From: Bradyrhizobium genosp. L
Lineage (GTDB): Bacteria > Pseudomonadota > Alphaproteobacteria > Rhizobiales > Xanthobacteraceae
Assembly (NCBI RefSeq): GCF_015624485.1
Contig: NZ_CP061378.1
Coordinates: 1,302,001-1,366,000, forward strand
Direction of reading: 5' to 3'
DNA: 64,000 nucleotides
Within the stretch, counting starts at the first letter, position 1. The number at the start of each line of letters is the position of its first letter. Shown here one piece after another: positions 17,404-26,485 of the stretch. A program made the translations under genes and the position numbers. The notes below the pieces were generated by a model. That model had not been told where the DNA came from. It searched no databases and worked only from the letters and a program-made list of their open reading frames with translations.

Positions 17404-17525
17404 GTCGTCCCGGCGAAGGCCGGGACCCATAACCACAAATGGCTATTGTTCCGCGCCGCTGGAATGACGAGTCCCGCCCACGACCTGCGCTGCGGAGTAT
17501 GGGTCCCGGCCTTCGCCGGGACGAC
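17404..17525. repeat. Composite palindromic element, family A copy 3
   Basis: The arms GTCGTCCCGGCGAAGGCCGG (left) and CCGGCCTTCGCCGGGACGAC (right) enclose about 70 bp. Arms are almost identical to those at 4552-4674. It lies in the convergent gap between the LysR gene and the fumarylacetoacetase-like gene, ending 18 bp before the latter's stop. Confidence 0.8.
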
Positions 17526-17543
17526 GATGGCGTGGTGAATACC

Positions 17544-18329
17544 TCACGCCTTCTCGCGCACGAATCTGTTGCGCAATGTCCCGATGCCGGTGACGTCGAT
17601 CTCAACCACGTCGCCGTGCTTCAAATCAGGCGAGGCGCCGTCGGTGCCCATCCAGATCACGTCGCCGGGCCACAGCGTGAAGTACTTCGTCAGCTCGACG
17701 AGGAAGGGGACGATGCCGAAGATCATGTCGTTGGTGCGGAAGCGGCCGGTTTCCTTGCCGTTGACGCGGATCGCGGTCTCCATGCGCTCGAGGTCGACAT
17801 CGGTCTCGATCCACGGTCCCATCGGCTTGAAGGTGTCGGCGTTCTTGGATCGCCACAGGCCACGATCGGCCTTCTGCCAGGTGCGTTCGGAGACGTCGTT
17901 GCCGATCGTATAGCCGAACACGCAATCCATCGCATTGGCTTCGCTGAGGTGCTTGACCTTCTTGCCGATCACGACGGCGAGCTCGCCCTCGTAGTGCACC
18001 TTCTCGGTCGCATGCGCGGGAATCACGACGTCCTCGTCGTGCGCGATCAGCGCGTTTTGGGCGCGGTAGCCGATCTCGGGTCGGTCGGGAATGTTCGGCA
18101 CGGTGCCGGCCTTGTCGGCGGCTTCCTTGAGATGCTTCAGGTAGTTCAGCCCGACGCAATAGAAGGTGCGCGGGACCAGCGGCAGCTCGATCTTGACCTC
18201 ACCGAGCGCATGCGTTTGCGAGGTTTTGCTCCATTCACCGAACGGATCGCCGCTGACCGTCGTGACCGTGTCGCCCTCGACGAGGCCCCAGGATGTCTTG
18301 CCTGCGGCGGTGAATTTCAGCCAGCGCAT
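17544..18329 (-). CDS. Fumarylacetoacetate hydrolase-family protein
   Basis: A 261-residue FAH-superfamily enzyme, usually a C-C bond hydrolase, decarboxylase or isomerase acting on dicarboxylic breakdown products. Metal-site landmarks are GLNYLKHLKEAADKAG near residue 60, HYEGELAVVIGKK with the conserved Glu-x-Glu-type ligands, and the TIGNDVSERTWQ segment. An AGGA site precedes ATG 18329. It is the last gene of a three-gene operon, starting 12 bp after the flavin monooxygenase gene. A role completing ring or chain cleavage of the monooxygenase product is inferred. Confidence 0.88.
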   Translation of the reverse strand: MRWLKFTAAGKTSWGLVEGDTVTTVSGDPFGEWSKTSQTHALGEVKIELPLVPRTFYCVGLNYLKHLKEAADKAGTVPNIPDRPEIGYRAQNALIAHDEDVVIPAHATEKVHYEGELAVVIGKKVKHLSEANAMDCVFGYTIGNDVSERTWQKADRGLWRSKNADTFKPMGPWIETDVDLERMETAIRVNGKETGRFRTNDMIFGIVPFLVELTKYFTLWPGDVIWMGTDGASPDLKHGDVVEIDVTGIGTLRNRFVREKA

Positions 18330-18341
18330 GATGAGGTCCTT

Positions 18342-19709
18342 CTATTCGGCGGCAGCTTGCACGCGCGTCTTCCACGCGCCGGCAGCCGGGCGCTTCAACC
18401 CGAGATTCTCGCGCAGCGTGGTGCCGGCATAGTCTTTGTGGAACAGGCCGCGCTTCTGCAATTCGGGTACGATGTGGTTGACGAAGTCGGCATAGGAGCC
18501 CGGCACGTAGCTCGCGGCGACCACAAAGCCGTCGCAGCCGCGGCCGACGAACATCTCCTCCAGCCGGTCCGCGATCTCCTTGGGGCCGCCGACGATCGCA
18601 TCCTGCACCTGGGCGCGGCCGGAGAAGGTGATGAAGTCGCGGGTCGAGGGATTGCTCTTGCCGGACGCGCGCAGCACGCCGTCGCGCATGCCGATCATGC
18701 CCTGCATGCCCTGTAGCTCCTCGGTGGTCAAAGGCTCGTCGATCGGCTTGGCGCCGAAATCGAAATTGAGCGCCTCGGCGAGCAGCGACAATGCGTCGAT
18801 CTCGAGCGGCAGCTTCTGGATCACAGCCATGCGATCCTCGGCCTCCGCCTTGGTGGCGCCGGCGACCGGCGTGATCAGGTTGCACAGGAACATCTGGTCG
18901 GGATCGCGGCCGGCCTTGGCCGCCTCACCGCGGATCGCGTCATAGCCCTGCTTGGCGTGGGCGAGATTGCGCGCGGCGGTGAAGATCACCTCGCCCCAGC
19001 GGCCGGCAAAGCGCTGGCCGCGGCCGCTTGCGCCGGCCTGCACCACGACGGGATGGCCCTGCGGCGAGCGCGGCACGGTGAACGGCCCGCGCGAGTTGAA
19101 GAACGCGCCCTTGTGATCGAGCCGCTTCACCTTGGTCGGATCGGCGAAGCGGCCGCTCGTCTTGTCGATGACGAGCGAGCCGTCCTCCCAGGAATCCCAG
19201 TGGCCGAGCACGACTTCCATGAACTCGTCGGCGCGGTCGTAGCGGGGATCGTGGTCGAGGTGCTGCGCCTTGCCCATGTTGAGGGCTTCGCCGTCGTTCA
19301 CCGACGTCACCACGTTCCAGGCGGCGCGGCCGTTGGTCATCAGGTCGAGCGTCGCAAACCGGCGCGCGACGTCGAACGGCTCGAAATAGGTGGTCGATGC
19401 GGTCGAGGCGAGGCCGAGCCTGGTCGTCACCATGCCCATCGTGGTCAGCACCACGATCGGGTCCATCTTCACGCAGCGGATGCCGTATTCGACGGTGTGG
19501 GCGTGGTCGTTGTTGTAACGATCCGGCATCGCCAGCCGGTCATCGAAGAACGCCATGTGGAACTTGCCGCGCTCCAGGATGCGGGCGATCTCCTGATAGT
19601 AATCCGCCGACATCGAATCATCGCGCGATTCCGGGTGACGCCATGAGCCCGGCAAATTGGTGCAGTTCTGCGCCTGCAAAAAGCCAACCAGCGCCATTTG
19701 CCGTGTCAT
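18342..19709 (-). CDS. LLM-class flavin-dependent monooxygenase (NtaA/SnaA/DszA group)
   Basis: A 455-residue luciferase-like monooxygenase that needs reduced FMN from a separate reductase. Group hallmarks are FFDDRLAMPD near residue 55, YFEPFDVARRFATLDLMTNGRAAWNVVTS, and PVVVQAGASGRGQRFAGRWGE. Such enzymes attack nitrilotriacetate, EDTA, sulfones or similar. Substrate cannot be assigned here. A GGGAG site precedes the ATG. It lies 14 bp after the Ldh-type dehydrogenase gene and 12 bp before the FAH-like gene; no flavin reductase gene is in the operon. Confidence 0.9.
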   Translation of the reverse strand: MTRQMALVGFLQAQNCTNLPGSWRHPESRDDSMSADYYQEIARILERGKFHMAFFDDRLAMPDRYNNDHAHTVEYGIRCVKMDPIVVLTTMGMVTTRLGLASTASTTYFEPFDVARRFATLDLMTNGRAAWNVVTSVNDGEALNMGKAQHLDHDPRYDRADEFMEVVLGHWDSWEDGSLVIDKTSGRFADPTKVKRLDHKGAFFNSRGPFTVPRSPQGHPVVVQAGASGRGQRFAGRWGEVIFTAARNLAHAKQGYDAIRGEAAKAGRDPDQMFLCNLITPVAGATKAEAEDRMAVIQKLPLEIDALSLLAEALNFDFGAKPIDEPLTTEELQGMQGMIGMRDGVLRASGKSNPSTRDFITFSGRAQVQDAIVGGPKEIADRLEEMFVGRGCDGFVVAASYVPGSYADFVNHIVPELQKRGLFHKDYAGTTLRENLGLKRPAAGAWKTRVQAAAE

Positions 19710-19723
19710 GTGGTGCTCCCGTC

Positions 19724-20770
19724 TCAGCGGAGGTCGAGGTCGAGTCTGTAGTCGGTTGCGAGCGCTTTCAGCTTCTCCCAGGTGGCATCCTCGATCTCGA
19801 TGCCGTTCTTGCGCCGCTCCTGCTCGCGCAGGAATTCGACCTCGCCCGGATAGAACACGCCGCGGCTGCCTTCCGAGGGCGGCGTCGATTTCAGATAGCG
19901 GGCGAAATCGGCGACCTCCTGCTTGAACTGCTGCAGCGGGCGGAATGCGGCGACGTTGAACACCGCCATGAAGCAGCCGTCATTGTGCCGGCCGGTCGGC
20001 TCGACGCCAAAGCCGAGGCCGGTGAGCAGGCCGCACAGCACCTCGACCATCGCGGCGAGGCCCGAACCCTTGTAGCCCTCGGTGCCGCCGAGCGGCAGCA
20101 GCGCGCCGCCCTTGCGGTAGTCCTTCGGATCGGTGCTGTCGCGGCCGTCGGCGTCGATGATCCAGCCCTTCGGAATGGATTCGCCGCGCGCCACCGCGAG
20201 CTGGATCTTGCCGGCCGCGACCGCCGAGGTCGCCATATCCAGGTAGAACGGCGCCTCGAGATCGGATGGCACCGCGATCGAGAGCGGGTTGGTGCCGAGC
20301 CGCGCCTCGCGGCCGCCGAATGGCGCGACATGCTTCGGCGAGCGGCCGGAATCGGCCGCGGCGATCCCGATCATGCCTTCGCGCATCGCCATCAGCGGGT
20401 AATGCGCGAGCCGACCGACATGGCTCTGGCGGAACACGGTGCAAGCCGCGACATTGGCGGTCTTCGCCTTGTTGATGGTCATCTCCATCGCCTTGGCGTT
20501 GACGTGGAAGCCGAACCCCCAATGGCCGTCGATCACGGTCGTGGTCGGCGTCTCCTGGACGATGGTCCATTTGGCGCCGGGCACGATGTGGCCAGCCTTG
20601 ATCCGGTCGATATAGGTCGGGATCGCGATGATGCCGTGGGAGTCGTGGCCGGCGAGGTTGGCGTTGACGCAGCCGGAGGCGACGGCGCTGGCCTCCTCAT
20701 CCGATGCGCCGGCGGCCTTCAGCAGCGCCGCGCCGATCTGGGTGAGACGGTCGGCCTGGACGATCGGCAT
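19724..20770 (-). CDS. Ldh-family NAD(P)-dependent malate/lactate dehydrogenase
   Basis: A 348-residue member of the type-2 malate/L-lactate dehydrogenase family (also including ureidoglycolate and sulfolactate dehydrogenases). Family marks include AGHDSHGIIAIPTYIDRIKAG near residue 35, VDGHWGFGFHVNAKAMEM, VFRQSHVGRLAHYP and GGTEGYKGSGLAAMVEVLCG. A GAGGA site lies before ATG 20770. First gene of the catabolic operon with monooxygenase and FAH-like enzyme, so it probably oxidises a 2-hydroxy acid arising in that pathway. Confidence 0.9.
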   Translation of the reverse strand: MPIVQADRLTQIGAALLKAAGASDEEASAVASGCVNANLAGHDSHGIIAIPTYIDRIKAGHIVPGAKWTIVQETPTTTVIDGHWGFGFHVNAKAMEMTINKAKTANVAACTVFRQSHVGRLAHYPLMAMREGMIGIAAADSGRSPKHVAPFGGREARLGTNPLSIAVPSDLEAPFYLDMATSAVAAGKIQLAVARGESIPKGWIIDADGRDSTDPKDYRKGGALLPLGGTEGYKGSGLAAMVEVLCGLLTGLGFGVEPTGRHNDGCFMAVFNVAAFRPLQQFKQEVADFARYLKSTPPSEGSRGVFYPGEVEFLREQERRKNGIEIEDATWEKLKALATDYRLDLDLR

Positions 20771-21136
20771 CGGGTTTCCTCGCGGTCGGCCCGCGCGACA
20801 GGCGGGTCTTGCTTTGCTGATATTGACGTCATGCTCTCAAAGCGCCGGGACGCGAGCAAGGCCAGAAAATCCGGTCCGCCATACCGGGAGCAGGGTGCTC
20901 CTCGCCGCGATTTCACCGCGTGGAACGGGCGCGGTCGCGGCGTGGAATTTGGCCGGCGTGCCGATGCGAGGTTGGCGGGCGCGCCGGAGCGCGGCTTCGG
21001 CGCGTCAGCCTGGCACACAAGCACCCGTAATACCCCGGAAAATCGCGGCTTTCGTTCGTCATGCGTTTACTTTGACTTGCAACTTGCCGGATACGCTAAC
21101 CCTCACTTAGGCCTCTCGCGGGCATTGTCCGGCCTG
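20771..21136. other. 366-bp divergent intergenic region
   Basis: The region separates the dehydrogenase operon from the GAF-GGDEF-EAL gene. An in-frame ATG at 20831 could extend the latter by 102 residues, but the extension is arginine-rich, without recognizable domain, and a good promoter lies after it, so I leave it as non-coding. The only other signal is the promoter candidate at 21072-21100. Confidence 0.5.
21072..21100 (+). promoter_or_regulatory. Candidate housekeeping promoter of the GAF-GGDEF-EAL gene
   Basis: TTGACT at 21072-21077 is followed, after 17 bp, by GCTAAC at 21095-21100. The -35 matches consensus at five of six positions; the -10 is weak. A start near 21107 would give a leader of about 30 bases to ATG 21137. 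Confidence 0.4.
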
Positions 21137-24100
21137 ATGGGGGGGATGGGCAGCCCGGGGGCCTTGAGGATCGTGCAGTCGAGTATCGGACGTACATTTG
21201 CGGCGTTGAATGCCACCAACGAAGCGATCCTGTACGCGAAATCGCCGGAGGAACTGTACGGCAAGGTCTGCGAGGCCGCCTTCTCCAACGGAGGCTTCCT
21301 CGCCGCGACCGTGTTTCTGCTGGAGCCGGATACCGGCCTGCTGAAATTCGCGGCCGGTTGCGGTGACGATGTCACGCGGCTGCGCAGCATCACGATTTCC
21401 GCCCTCGCCAACACGCCCGAAGGCGAAGGCGTCGCCGGCCGGGCGTTCCGCGATGGGCGCGCCTTCGTCAGCAATGATTACATCAACGACGCCTGCTCGG
21501 CGGCCTGGCGCAGCGGCGCCGCCGCGGCCGGCCTCGGTGCCGCGGCAGCGATGCCGCTGGTTTGCAACGGGCGCAGCATCGGCGTCTTCATGGTGACGCG
21601 GCGTGAAGCCAACTCGCTCAGCGAGGAGACCGTGGCGCTGCTGGAGCGCATGGCGGCGAACGTCTCCTATGCGCTCGACAATTTCGACCATGAAGCCCAG
21701 CGCAAGAGCGGCGAGCGGGCGATGCGCCGGCTCAACCGCATGTTCGGCGCCATCAGCGCCACCAACGAGGCGATCCTTCGCGCCAAGACCGAGCACGATC
21801 TCTATCAGCGGGTCTGCGACGCCGCGGTGTTCAGCGGCAAATCCTTCGCCACCGTGGTGCTGCTGGCCGAACCCGACAGCCACTGGCTCGAGCCTGTCGC
21901 CGGCACCGGCGAAGCGCTCGATCTGATCACGCAGACGCGCTTCTCGACCGACCCCGGCAATGTCTACGGCAAGGGCATCTGCGGCGAGGCGTTCCGGAGC
22001 CAGCGGCCCTGCATCGAGCACGACATCCCCAAATCGGCGATCTCGGCTCAGGCGCAAACCCGCGGCGGCGCCATGATGGCCTGCGTCGCGCTGCCGCTGA
22101 CGCGTTTCGGCAGCAGCGCCGGCGTTCTGATCTTCTTCATCGGCAATTCCTGGGCTGCGGATCAGGAGATCATCGCGCTGCTCGCCGGCATCGCCGAGAA
22201 CGTCTCGGTCGCGCTCGACACGTTCGGCCGTGCCACCGAGAAGGCCAAGGCCGACGCCGAACGGGAGCGCCTGGCGCGGATGTTCGCCGCGCTGAGCGCG
22301 ACCAATGAGGCGATCATGCGCGCGAGGTCGCGGCTCGAGATGTTCGAGCTGGTCTGCGCGGCGGCAGCCCATGGTGGCGGCTTCAACTCGACCAGCATCC
22401 TGATGGCGAAGCCGGGCGACGATTTTTTCGAGATGATGGCGGTCGCCGGACCGACGGAGGAGAATGCGCGCCGCCTCAACGTCTCGCGCAACGAGGCGCG
22501 GCCCGAGGGGCGCGGCGTCTGTGGCCGGGCGTTCCGCTCGCGCCAGGCCTGCATCAACAATGACTTTCTGAACGACGTCGCCAACAATGCATTCCGCGAC
22601 GTCATCGAGCGCGAGGAGGCGCGATCTGGCGCGGCGTTTCCGTTGATCGTCGGCGACCAGCCGGTCGGCGTGATGCTGTTCATTTCGGCCAAGCGCAACA
22701 CCTTCTCGTCCGAATTCGCCGAGCTGCTGCAGCGGCTCGCCGACAACGTATCCTATGCAATCGGGAGCTTCGACCGCGCCGACGAGAAAGCACGGACCGA
22801 GGAGCAGAAGGAGCGGCTGACGCGGATGTTCGCCGCGTTGAGTGCCACCAACGAGGCGATCATGCGGGCGAAGTCCCGCGCCGAGATGTTCGACCTGGTG
22901 TGCGATGCAGCGGCCGTCGGTGGCCAGTTCATCTCCGCTACCATCCGCCTGGTGCGGCCGGGCCAGGTATTCCTGGAGAACATCGCGGTCTCGGGCCCCG
23001 ACCGGGTACGAGCCCGCGAGGTGCTGTTGTCGACCGATGCGTCGCGTCCCGAAGGCCAGACCTTGACCGGCATCGCGATCCGCACCCGCAGGCCCTGCAT
23101 CAGCAACGACTATCTCAGCGATTTCGGGCCGGAGACCCACGTCCATCAGGTGGTCCGCGACAGCGGCGGCAAGTCCGGCGCGGCGCTGCCGCTGCTGAAG
23201 AACGGCGAGGCGATCGGCGCGCTGGTGTTCGTGTCCGGCGAGTTCGGAACGTTCAGTCCGGAGATGATGGCGCTGTTGCAGCGGCTTTCCGAGAACGTCT
23301 CCTTTGCGCTGGCCAATTTCGACCGCGCCGACGAGAAGGCCCGCGCCGACGAGCAAAAGGACCGGCTGTCGCGGATGTTCGCGGCGCTGAGCGCGACCAA
23401 CGAGGCGATGATGCGGGCGAAATCCCGCGGCGAGCTCTATCAGCTGGTCTGCGAGGCGGCGGCGACCGGCGGCAAGTTCACCTCCACCACCATCGCGCTG
23501 CGGCAACCCGACAGCGACTATCTCGAGATCGTCGCAATCGCAGGACCGGCCGCGGAGGGTGCGCGTCAGGTGACGCTGTCGATCAACGCGGCGCATCCGG
23601 AAGGCCGCGGCGCCTGCGGCCGGGCGTTCCGTTCGGGCAAGGCCTGCATCATCAACGACTATTTCGCCGATCCCGAGACCGCCGCGTTCCACGAGCGCGC
23701 TCGCCTCGACGGCACCAGTTCCGGCGCCTCGTTTCCGCTTGTCGTCAGCGGCCAGGTGGTCGGCGTCATGATCTTCGTCGCGATCGAGAAGGACACCTTC
23801 ACGCCCGAGTTCGCCGAGCTGCTGCAGCGGCTCGCCGACAATCTGGCGTTCGCGCTCGAGAGCTTCGACCGCACCGACGCGAAGAACAAGGCCGACGAGC
23901 GCATCGAGTATCTCGCCTCGCATGACAGCCTGACCAATCTGCCCAATCGCGAGACCTTCAACGAGCTGCTGCATCATGCGATCGAGATGGCGGACCGGCA
24001 CCGACAGCAGCTTGCGGTGCTGTTCATCGACCTCGACCGCTTCAAGGTCATCAACGACTCGCTCGGCCATGACGCCGGCGACATGCTGCTGGTGACGATC

Positions 24101-25273
24101 GCCGAACGGCTGCGCGCTTCGCTGCGCGCGAGCGATGTGGTGGCGCGGCTCGGCGGCGACGAGTTCGTCGTCATCCTGGAGGAGGCAGCCGCGCGCGACG
24201 ACGTCGAGCGGGTCGCCGGCGAGCTGCTGGCCGCGCTCAGCCAGCCGCTGCAGCTCAGCGGGCATGAGTGCCACACCACGGCCTCGATCGGGATCGCGAT
24301 GTATCCCGCCGACGGCTCCGACGTGCAGACGCTGACCAAGAACGCCGACATGGCGATGTATCTCGCCAAGGAGGACGGCAAGAACGGCTTCCGCTTCTTC
24401 TCCAGCGAGATCAAGGCGCAGTCGATCGAGCGCCTGACCATGGAGAGCGCGCTGCGGCGCGCGCTCGAGCGCAACCAGTTCTCGCTCCACTACCAGCCCA
24501 AGGTCGACATGACGAGCGGCCAGATCTCCGGCGTCGAGGCGCTGCTGCGCTGGAGCCATCCCGAGCTCGGTCAGGTCTCGCCGGGCCAGTTCATTCCGCT
24601 TGCGGAGGAAGTCGGCCTGATCGTGCCGATCGGGCGCTGGGTGCTGAAGGAGGCCTGCGCGCAGAACATGGCGTGGCAGCGTCGCGGCCTCAAGCCGGTC
24701 GCTATGGCGGTCAATCTGTCGCCGCGGCAGTTTGCCGATCCGCATCTGCTCGACGACGTCGACGCGGCGCTGCTGGCGAGCGGCATGTCACCGGAACTGC
24801 TGCAGCTCGAGATCACCGAGAGCATGGTGATGCGCAACGTCACGCGCGCCGTCCGCGTGCTCGACGCGATCCAGAGCCGCGGCATTCGGCTGGCGATCGA
24901 CGATTTCGGCACCGGCTATTCGTCGATGTCGCTGATGAAGCAGCTCCCGATCGACACCATCAAGATCGACCGCTCCTTCGTGCGCGATTTGCCCGACGAT
25001 TCCGAAGACGTCGCGATCGCGCAGGCCATCATCAGCATGGGCAAGGCGCTCGGCATGACCATCGTCGCCGAGGGCGTCGAGACCTCCGAGCAGCAGGAAT
25101 TCCTGCGCGCGCATGCCTGCGATGAGATGCAGGGCTTCCTGTTCTCCCGGCCGCTGCCGCCGCGCGATCTCGCCGAGCTGCTGCGGGTCGCGCCGGTGCT
25201 GGCGTCGCCGCCGCTGCAGCCGGCGGAGGATCAGGAACTGGAAGGATTAGGGCGGAAACGCGCTGTCGTCTGA
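21137..25273 (+). CDS. Five-GAF diguanylate cyclase/phosphodiesterase
   Basis: A 1378-residue cytoplasmic cyclic-di-GMP protein with no membrane segment. Five GAF domains begin near residues 16, 198, 377, 559 and 741, each opened by a near-identical helix of the type RMFAALSATNEAIMRAKSR, with a period of about 182 residues. A GGDEF domain follows from about 923 (intact GGDEF at 1006, inhibitory-site RASD ending five residues before it), then an EAL domain (EALLRW from 1134, DDFGTGYSS later). Both active sites look complete. ATG 21137 is chosen as first Met after the promoter; ATG 21146 or TTG 21125 are alternatives. The ligands of the GAF array are unknown. Confidence 0.93.
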   Translation: MGGMGSPGALRIVQSSIGRTFAALNATNEAILYAKSPEELYGKVCEAAFSNGGFLAATVFLLEPDTGLLKFAAGCGDDVTRLRSITISALANTPEGEGVAGRAFRDGRAFVSNDYINDACSAAWRSGAAAAGLGAAAAMPLVCNGRSIGVFMVTRREANSLSEETVALLERMAANVSYALDNFDHEAQRKSGERAMRRLNRMFGAISATNEAILRAKTEHDLYQRVCDAAVFSGKSFATVVLLAEPDSHWLEPVAGTGEALDLITQTRFSTDPGNVYGKGICGEAFRSQRPCIEHDIPKSAISAQAQTRGGAMMACVALPLTRFGSSAGVLIFFIGNSWAADQEIIALLAGIAENVSVALDTFGRATEKAKADAERERLARMFAALSATNEAIMRARSRLEMFELVCAAAAHGGGFNSTSILMAKPGDDFFEMMAVAGPTEENARRLNVSRNEARPEGRGVCGRAFRSRQACINNDFLNDVANNAFRDVIEREEARSGAAFPLIVGDQPVGVMLFISAKRNTFSSEFAELLQRLADNVSYAIGSFDRADEKARTEEQKERLTRMFAALSATNEAIMRAKSRAEMFDLVCDAAAVGGQFISATIRLVRPGQVFLENIAVSGPDRVRAREVLLSTDASRPEGQTLTGIAIRTRRPCISNDYLSDFGPETHVHQVVRDSGGKSGAALPLLKNGEAIGALVFVSGEFGTFSPEMMALLQRLSENVSFALANFDRADEKARADEQKDRLSRMFAALSATNEAMMRAKSRGELYQLVCEAAATGGKFTSTTIALRQPDSDYLEIVAIAGPAAEGARQVTLSINAAHPEGRGACGRAFRSGKACIINDYFADPETAAFHERARLDGTSSGASFPLVVSGQVVGVMIFVAIEKDTFTPEFAELLQRLADNLAFALESFDRTDAKNKADERIEYLASHDSLTNLPNRETFNELLHHAIEMADRHRQQLAVLFIDLDRFKVINDSLGHDAGDMLLVTIAERLRASLRASDVVARLGGDEFVVILEEAAARDDVERVAGELLAALSQPLQLSGHECHTTASIGIAMYPADGSDVQTLTKNADMAMYLAKEDGKNGFRFFSSEIKAQSIERLTMESALRRALERNQFSLHYQPKVDMTSGQISGVEALLRWSHPELGQVSPGQFIPLAEEVGLIVPIGRWVLKEACAQNMAWQRRGLKPVAMAVNLSPRQFADPHLLDDVDAALLASGMSPELLQLEITESMVMRNVTRAVRVLDAIQSRGIRLAIDDFGTGYSSMSLMKQLPIDTIKIDRSFVRDLPDDSEDVAIAQAIISMGKALGMTIVAEGVETSEQQEFLRAHACDEMQGFLFSRPLPPRDLAELLRVAPVLASPPLQPAEDQELEGLGRKRAVV

Positions 25274-25588
25274 CGGCTGCACGTGCAAGTCGCGGACGTC
25301 GGAATCGGTCGATGCGACCTTGCGTGAGAAATCATACGGCCAAGGGAGCGCGGTCTGGTCGGCCAGCGTTCCCCGCAGCGCCGCCGCCGCGTCGGCAAAG
25401 CTCGCGCCGCCCGGCAGGTGGAGCCGGCGGCACCACAGGGCAGGCAACACCTCGGCGGCATCGCGCAGCTCGAACGCAGGTCCCCACCACCATGCGGGCG
25501 CCGGCGGCCGTTCCGGCTCGGGAATGGCGCGCCAGCGCACGCACTCGTCGACAATGCGGGCAAACTGCAGTCTTGCGGCGGGATGCAT
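25247..25588 (-). CDS. Hypothetical protein, 113 residues
   Basis: An open frame from ATG 25588 with protein-like composition: MHPAARLQFARIVDECVRWR, a tryptophan and proline-rich PPAPAWWWGPAFELRDAAEV stretch and an acidic end. No signal peptide, membrane span or known domain is visible. Its 3' end overlaps the end of the GAF-GGDEF-EAL gene by 27 bp on the other strand. Called from frame composition and lack of any other gene in this interval; moderately sure. Confidence 0.55.
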   Translation of the reverse strand: MHPAARLQFARIVDECVRWRAIPEPERPPAPAWWWGPAFELRDAAEVLPALWCRRLHLPGGASFADAAAALRGTLADQTALPWPYDFSRKVASTDSDVRDLHVQPSDDSAFPP

Positions 25589-25644
25589 CGGACGCTGTTC
25601 CTATGGTCGCGATGATATCATGCGCGGCATCCCGCGCAACGCGG

Positions 25645-25884
25645 CTACTGCCGGCCGTGCTGCCAATGCGCCGTCACGTCGGCGCCGGACTTGTTGAGGT
25701 GGACGTGCTGATCGACATGGTCGACCCAGGCCAGCGGGATGAAGTGATGGTGCTGGCCGTCGGGCGAGCTCTGCTTGGTCAGCTTGATCTTGTCGGCGCC
25801 CTCCATGTGGTCGACCTTACCGACAGTCTTCTTGTCCGACGAGATTACATCCATATGCTCGCGAATATCCGCAGCGTTCGCCAT
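25645..25884 (-). CDS. DUF2171 domain protein
   Basis: A 79-residue hydrophilic protein starting MANAADIREHMDVISSDKKT and containing the DUF2171 pattern (VGKVDHMEGADKIKLTK, then HHFIPLAWVDHVDQHVHLNK). The family resembles a PRC-barrel-like fold and often accompanies stress-response genes, but has no proven activity. ATG 25884, with GAGGAG upstream, is preferred over 25902. Confidence 0.85.
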   Translation of the reverse strand: MANAADIREHMDVISSDKKTVGKVDHMEGADKIKLTKQSSPDGQHHHFIPLAWVDHVDQHVHLNKSGADVTAHWQHGRQ

Positions 25885-25990
25885 TCGTCGTCTCCTCGTC
25901 ATGATGAGAGGCTGAAACGCCGCGCGGCGACAAAGGTTGCTAATCCGGCACCGACCGCCAAAACGCAGCCGGCCGGGAGCCGGGCGACGG

Positions 25991-26461
25991 CTATTTCTGT
26001 TCGACCTCGGTCGCGGTCGCAGGTCCTTCGCCCATGATCAAGAGCACCGCGTCCTCGTCCTTGGCGCCGTCCCAATGCACCTGCTTGCCGTAATGGGTGA
26101 CGAAGCTGCCGGCCGGCATCGCCACGGTGCCGTGCTCGGGATCGAATTTTGGGCCCGAGCCCACCCACCAGGTGCCCTTCAGCACGACGATGTAGCGGTC
26201 GTTGGGATGGAAATGCGGGTGGCTGAAGTGATTGCCCTTGGTCCATTTGGTGTAGACCATATAGAAGCCGGGCTTCGAGGGATCGCCGACCACCACCGCG
26301 TTCTGCGCGCCGCGCGCGTCGACCGGGCTCCAGGGGATCTGGTCCGGCAGCTTGTAGGTGACGGCGGCGGGATTGAGCTCCGCCGCGGAGCTGACGCTCA
26401 GCGTCCCGGCCAGCGCCAGCGGCATCATCAGGTATCGCCACGACCGGTTCGACGTTGTCAT
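25991..26461 (-). CDS. Exported cupin-domain protein
   Basis: A 156-residue protein with a signal peptide (MTTSNRSWRYLMMPLALAGT ... SSAAEL) and a single cupin barrel. Metal-binding residues appear in HFSHPHFHPNDRYIVVLKG (motif 1, three histidines and usual Glu position replaced) and HYGKQVHWDG (motif 2). ATG 26461 has GGAGG five bases upstream. A sigma-54-type promoter candidate lies just upstream. It is divergent from the DUF1080 gene across 220 bp. Enzymatic activity cannot be inferred. Confidence 0.82.
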   Translation of the reverse strand: MTTSNRSWRYLMMPLALAGTLSVSSAAELNPAAVTYKLPDQIPWSPVDARGAQNAVVVGDPSKPGFYMVYTKWTKGNHFSHPHFHPNDRYIVVLKGTWWVGSGPKFDPEHGTVAMPAGSFVTHYGKQVHWDGAKDEDAVLLIMGEGPATATEVEQK

Positions 26462-26485
26462 CGCATCCTCCCACGCACTCTGTCG

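Noticed and set aside
20831..21136. In-frame N-terminal extension of the GAF-GGDEF-EAL protein from ATG 20831
   Set aside because: The extension is arginine-rich and without recognisable structure, and a fitting promoter at 21072-21100 lies inside it. Ribosome profiling could overturn this.
21107..24745. A 1212-codon minus-strand open frame opposite the GAF-GGDEF-EAL gene
   Set aside because: GC-rich third codon positions of the plus-strand gene leave this antisense frame open; its translation is Asp/Arg/His-rich low complexity with no domain, while the plus strand has clear motifs.
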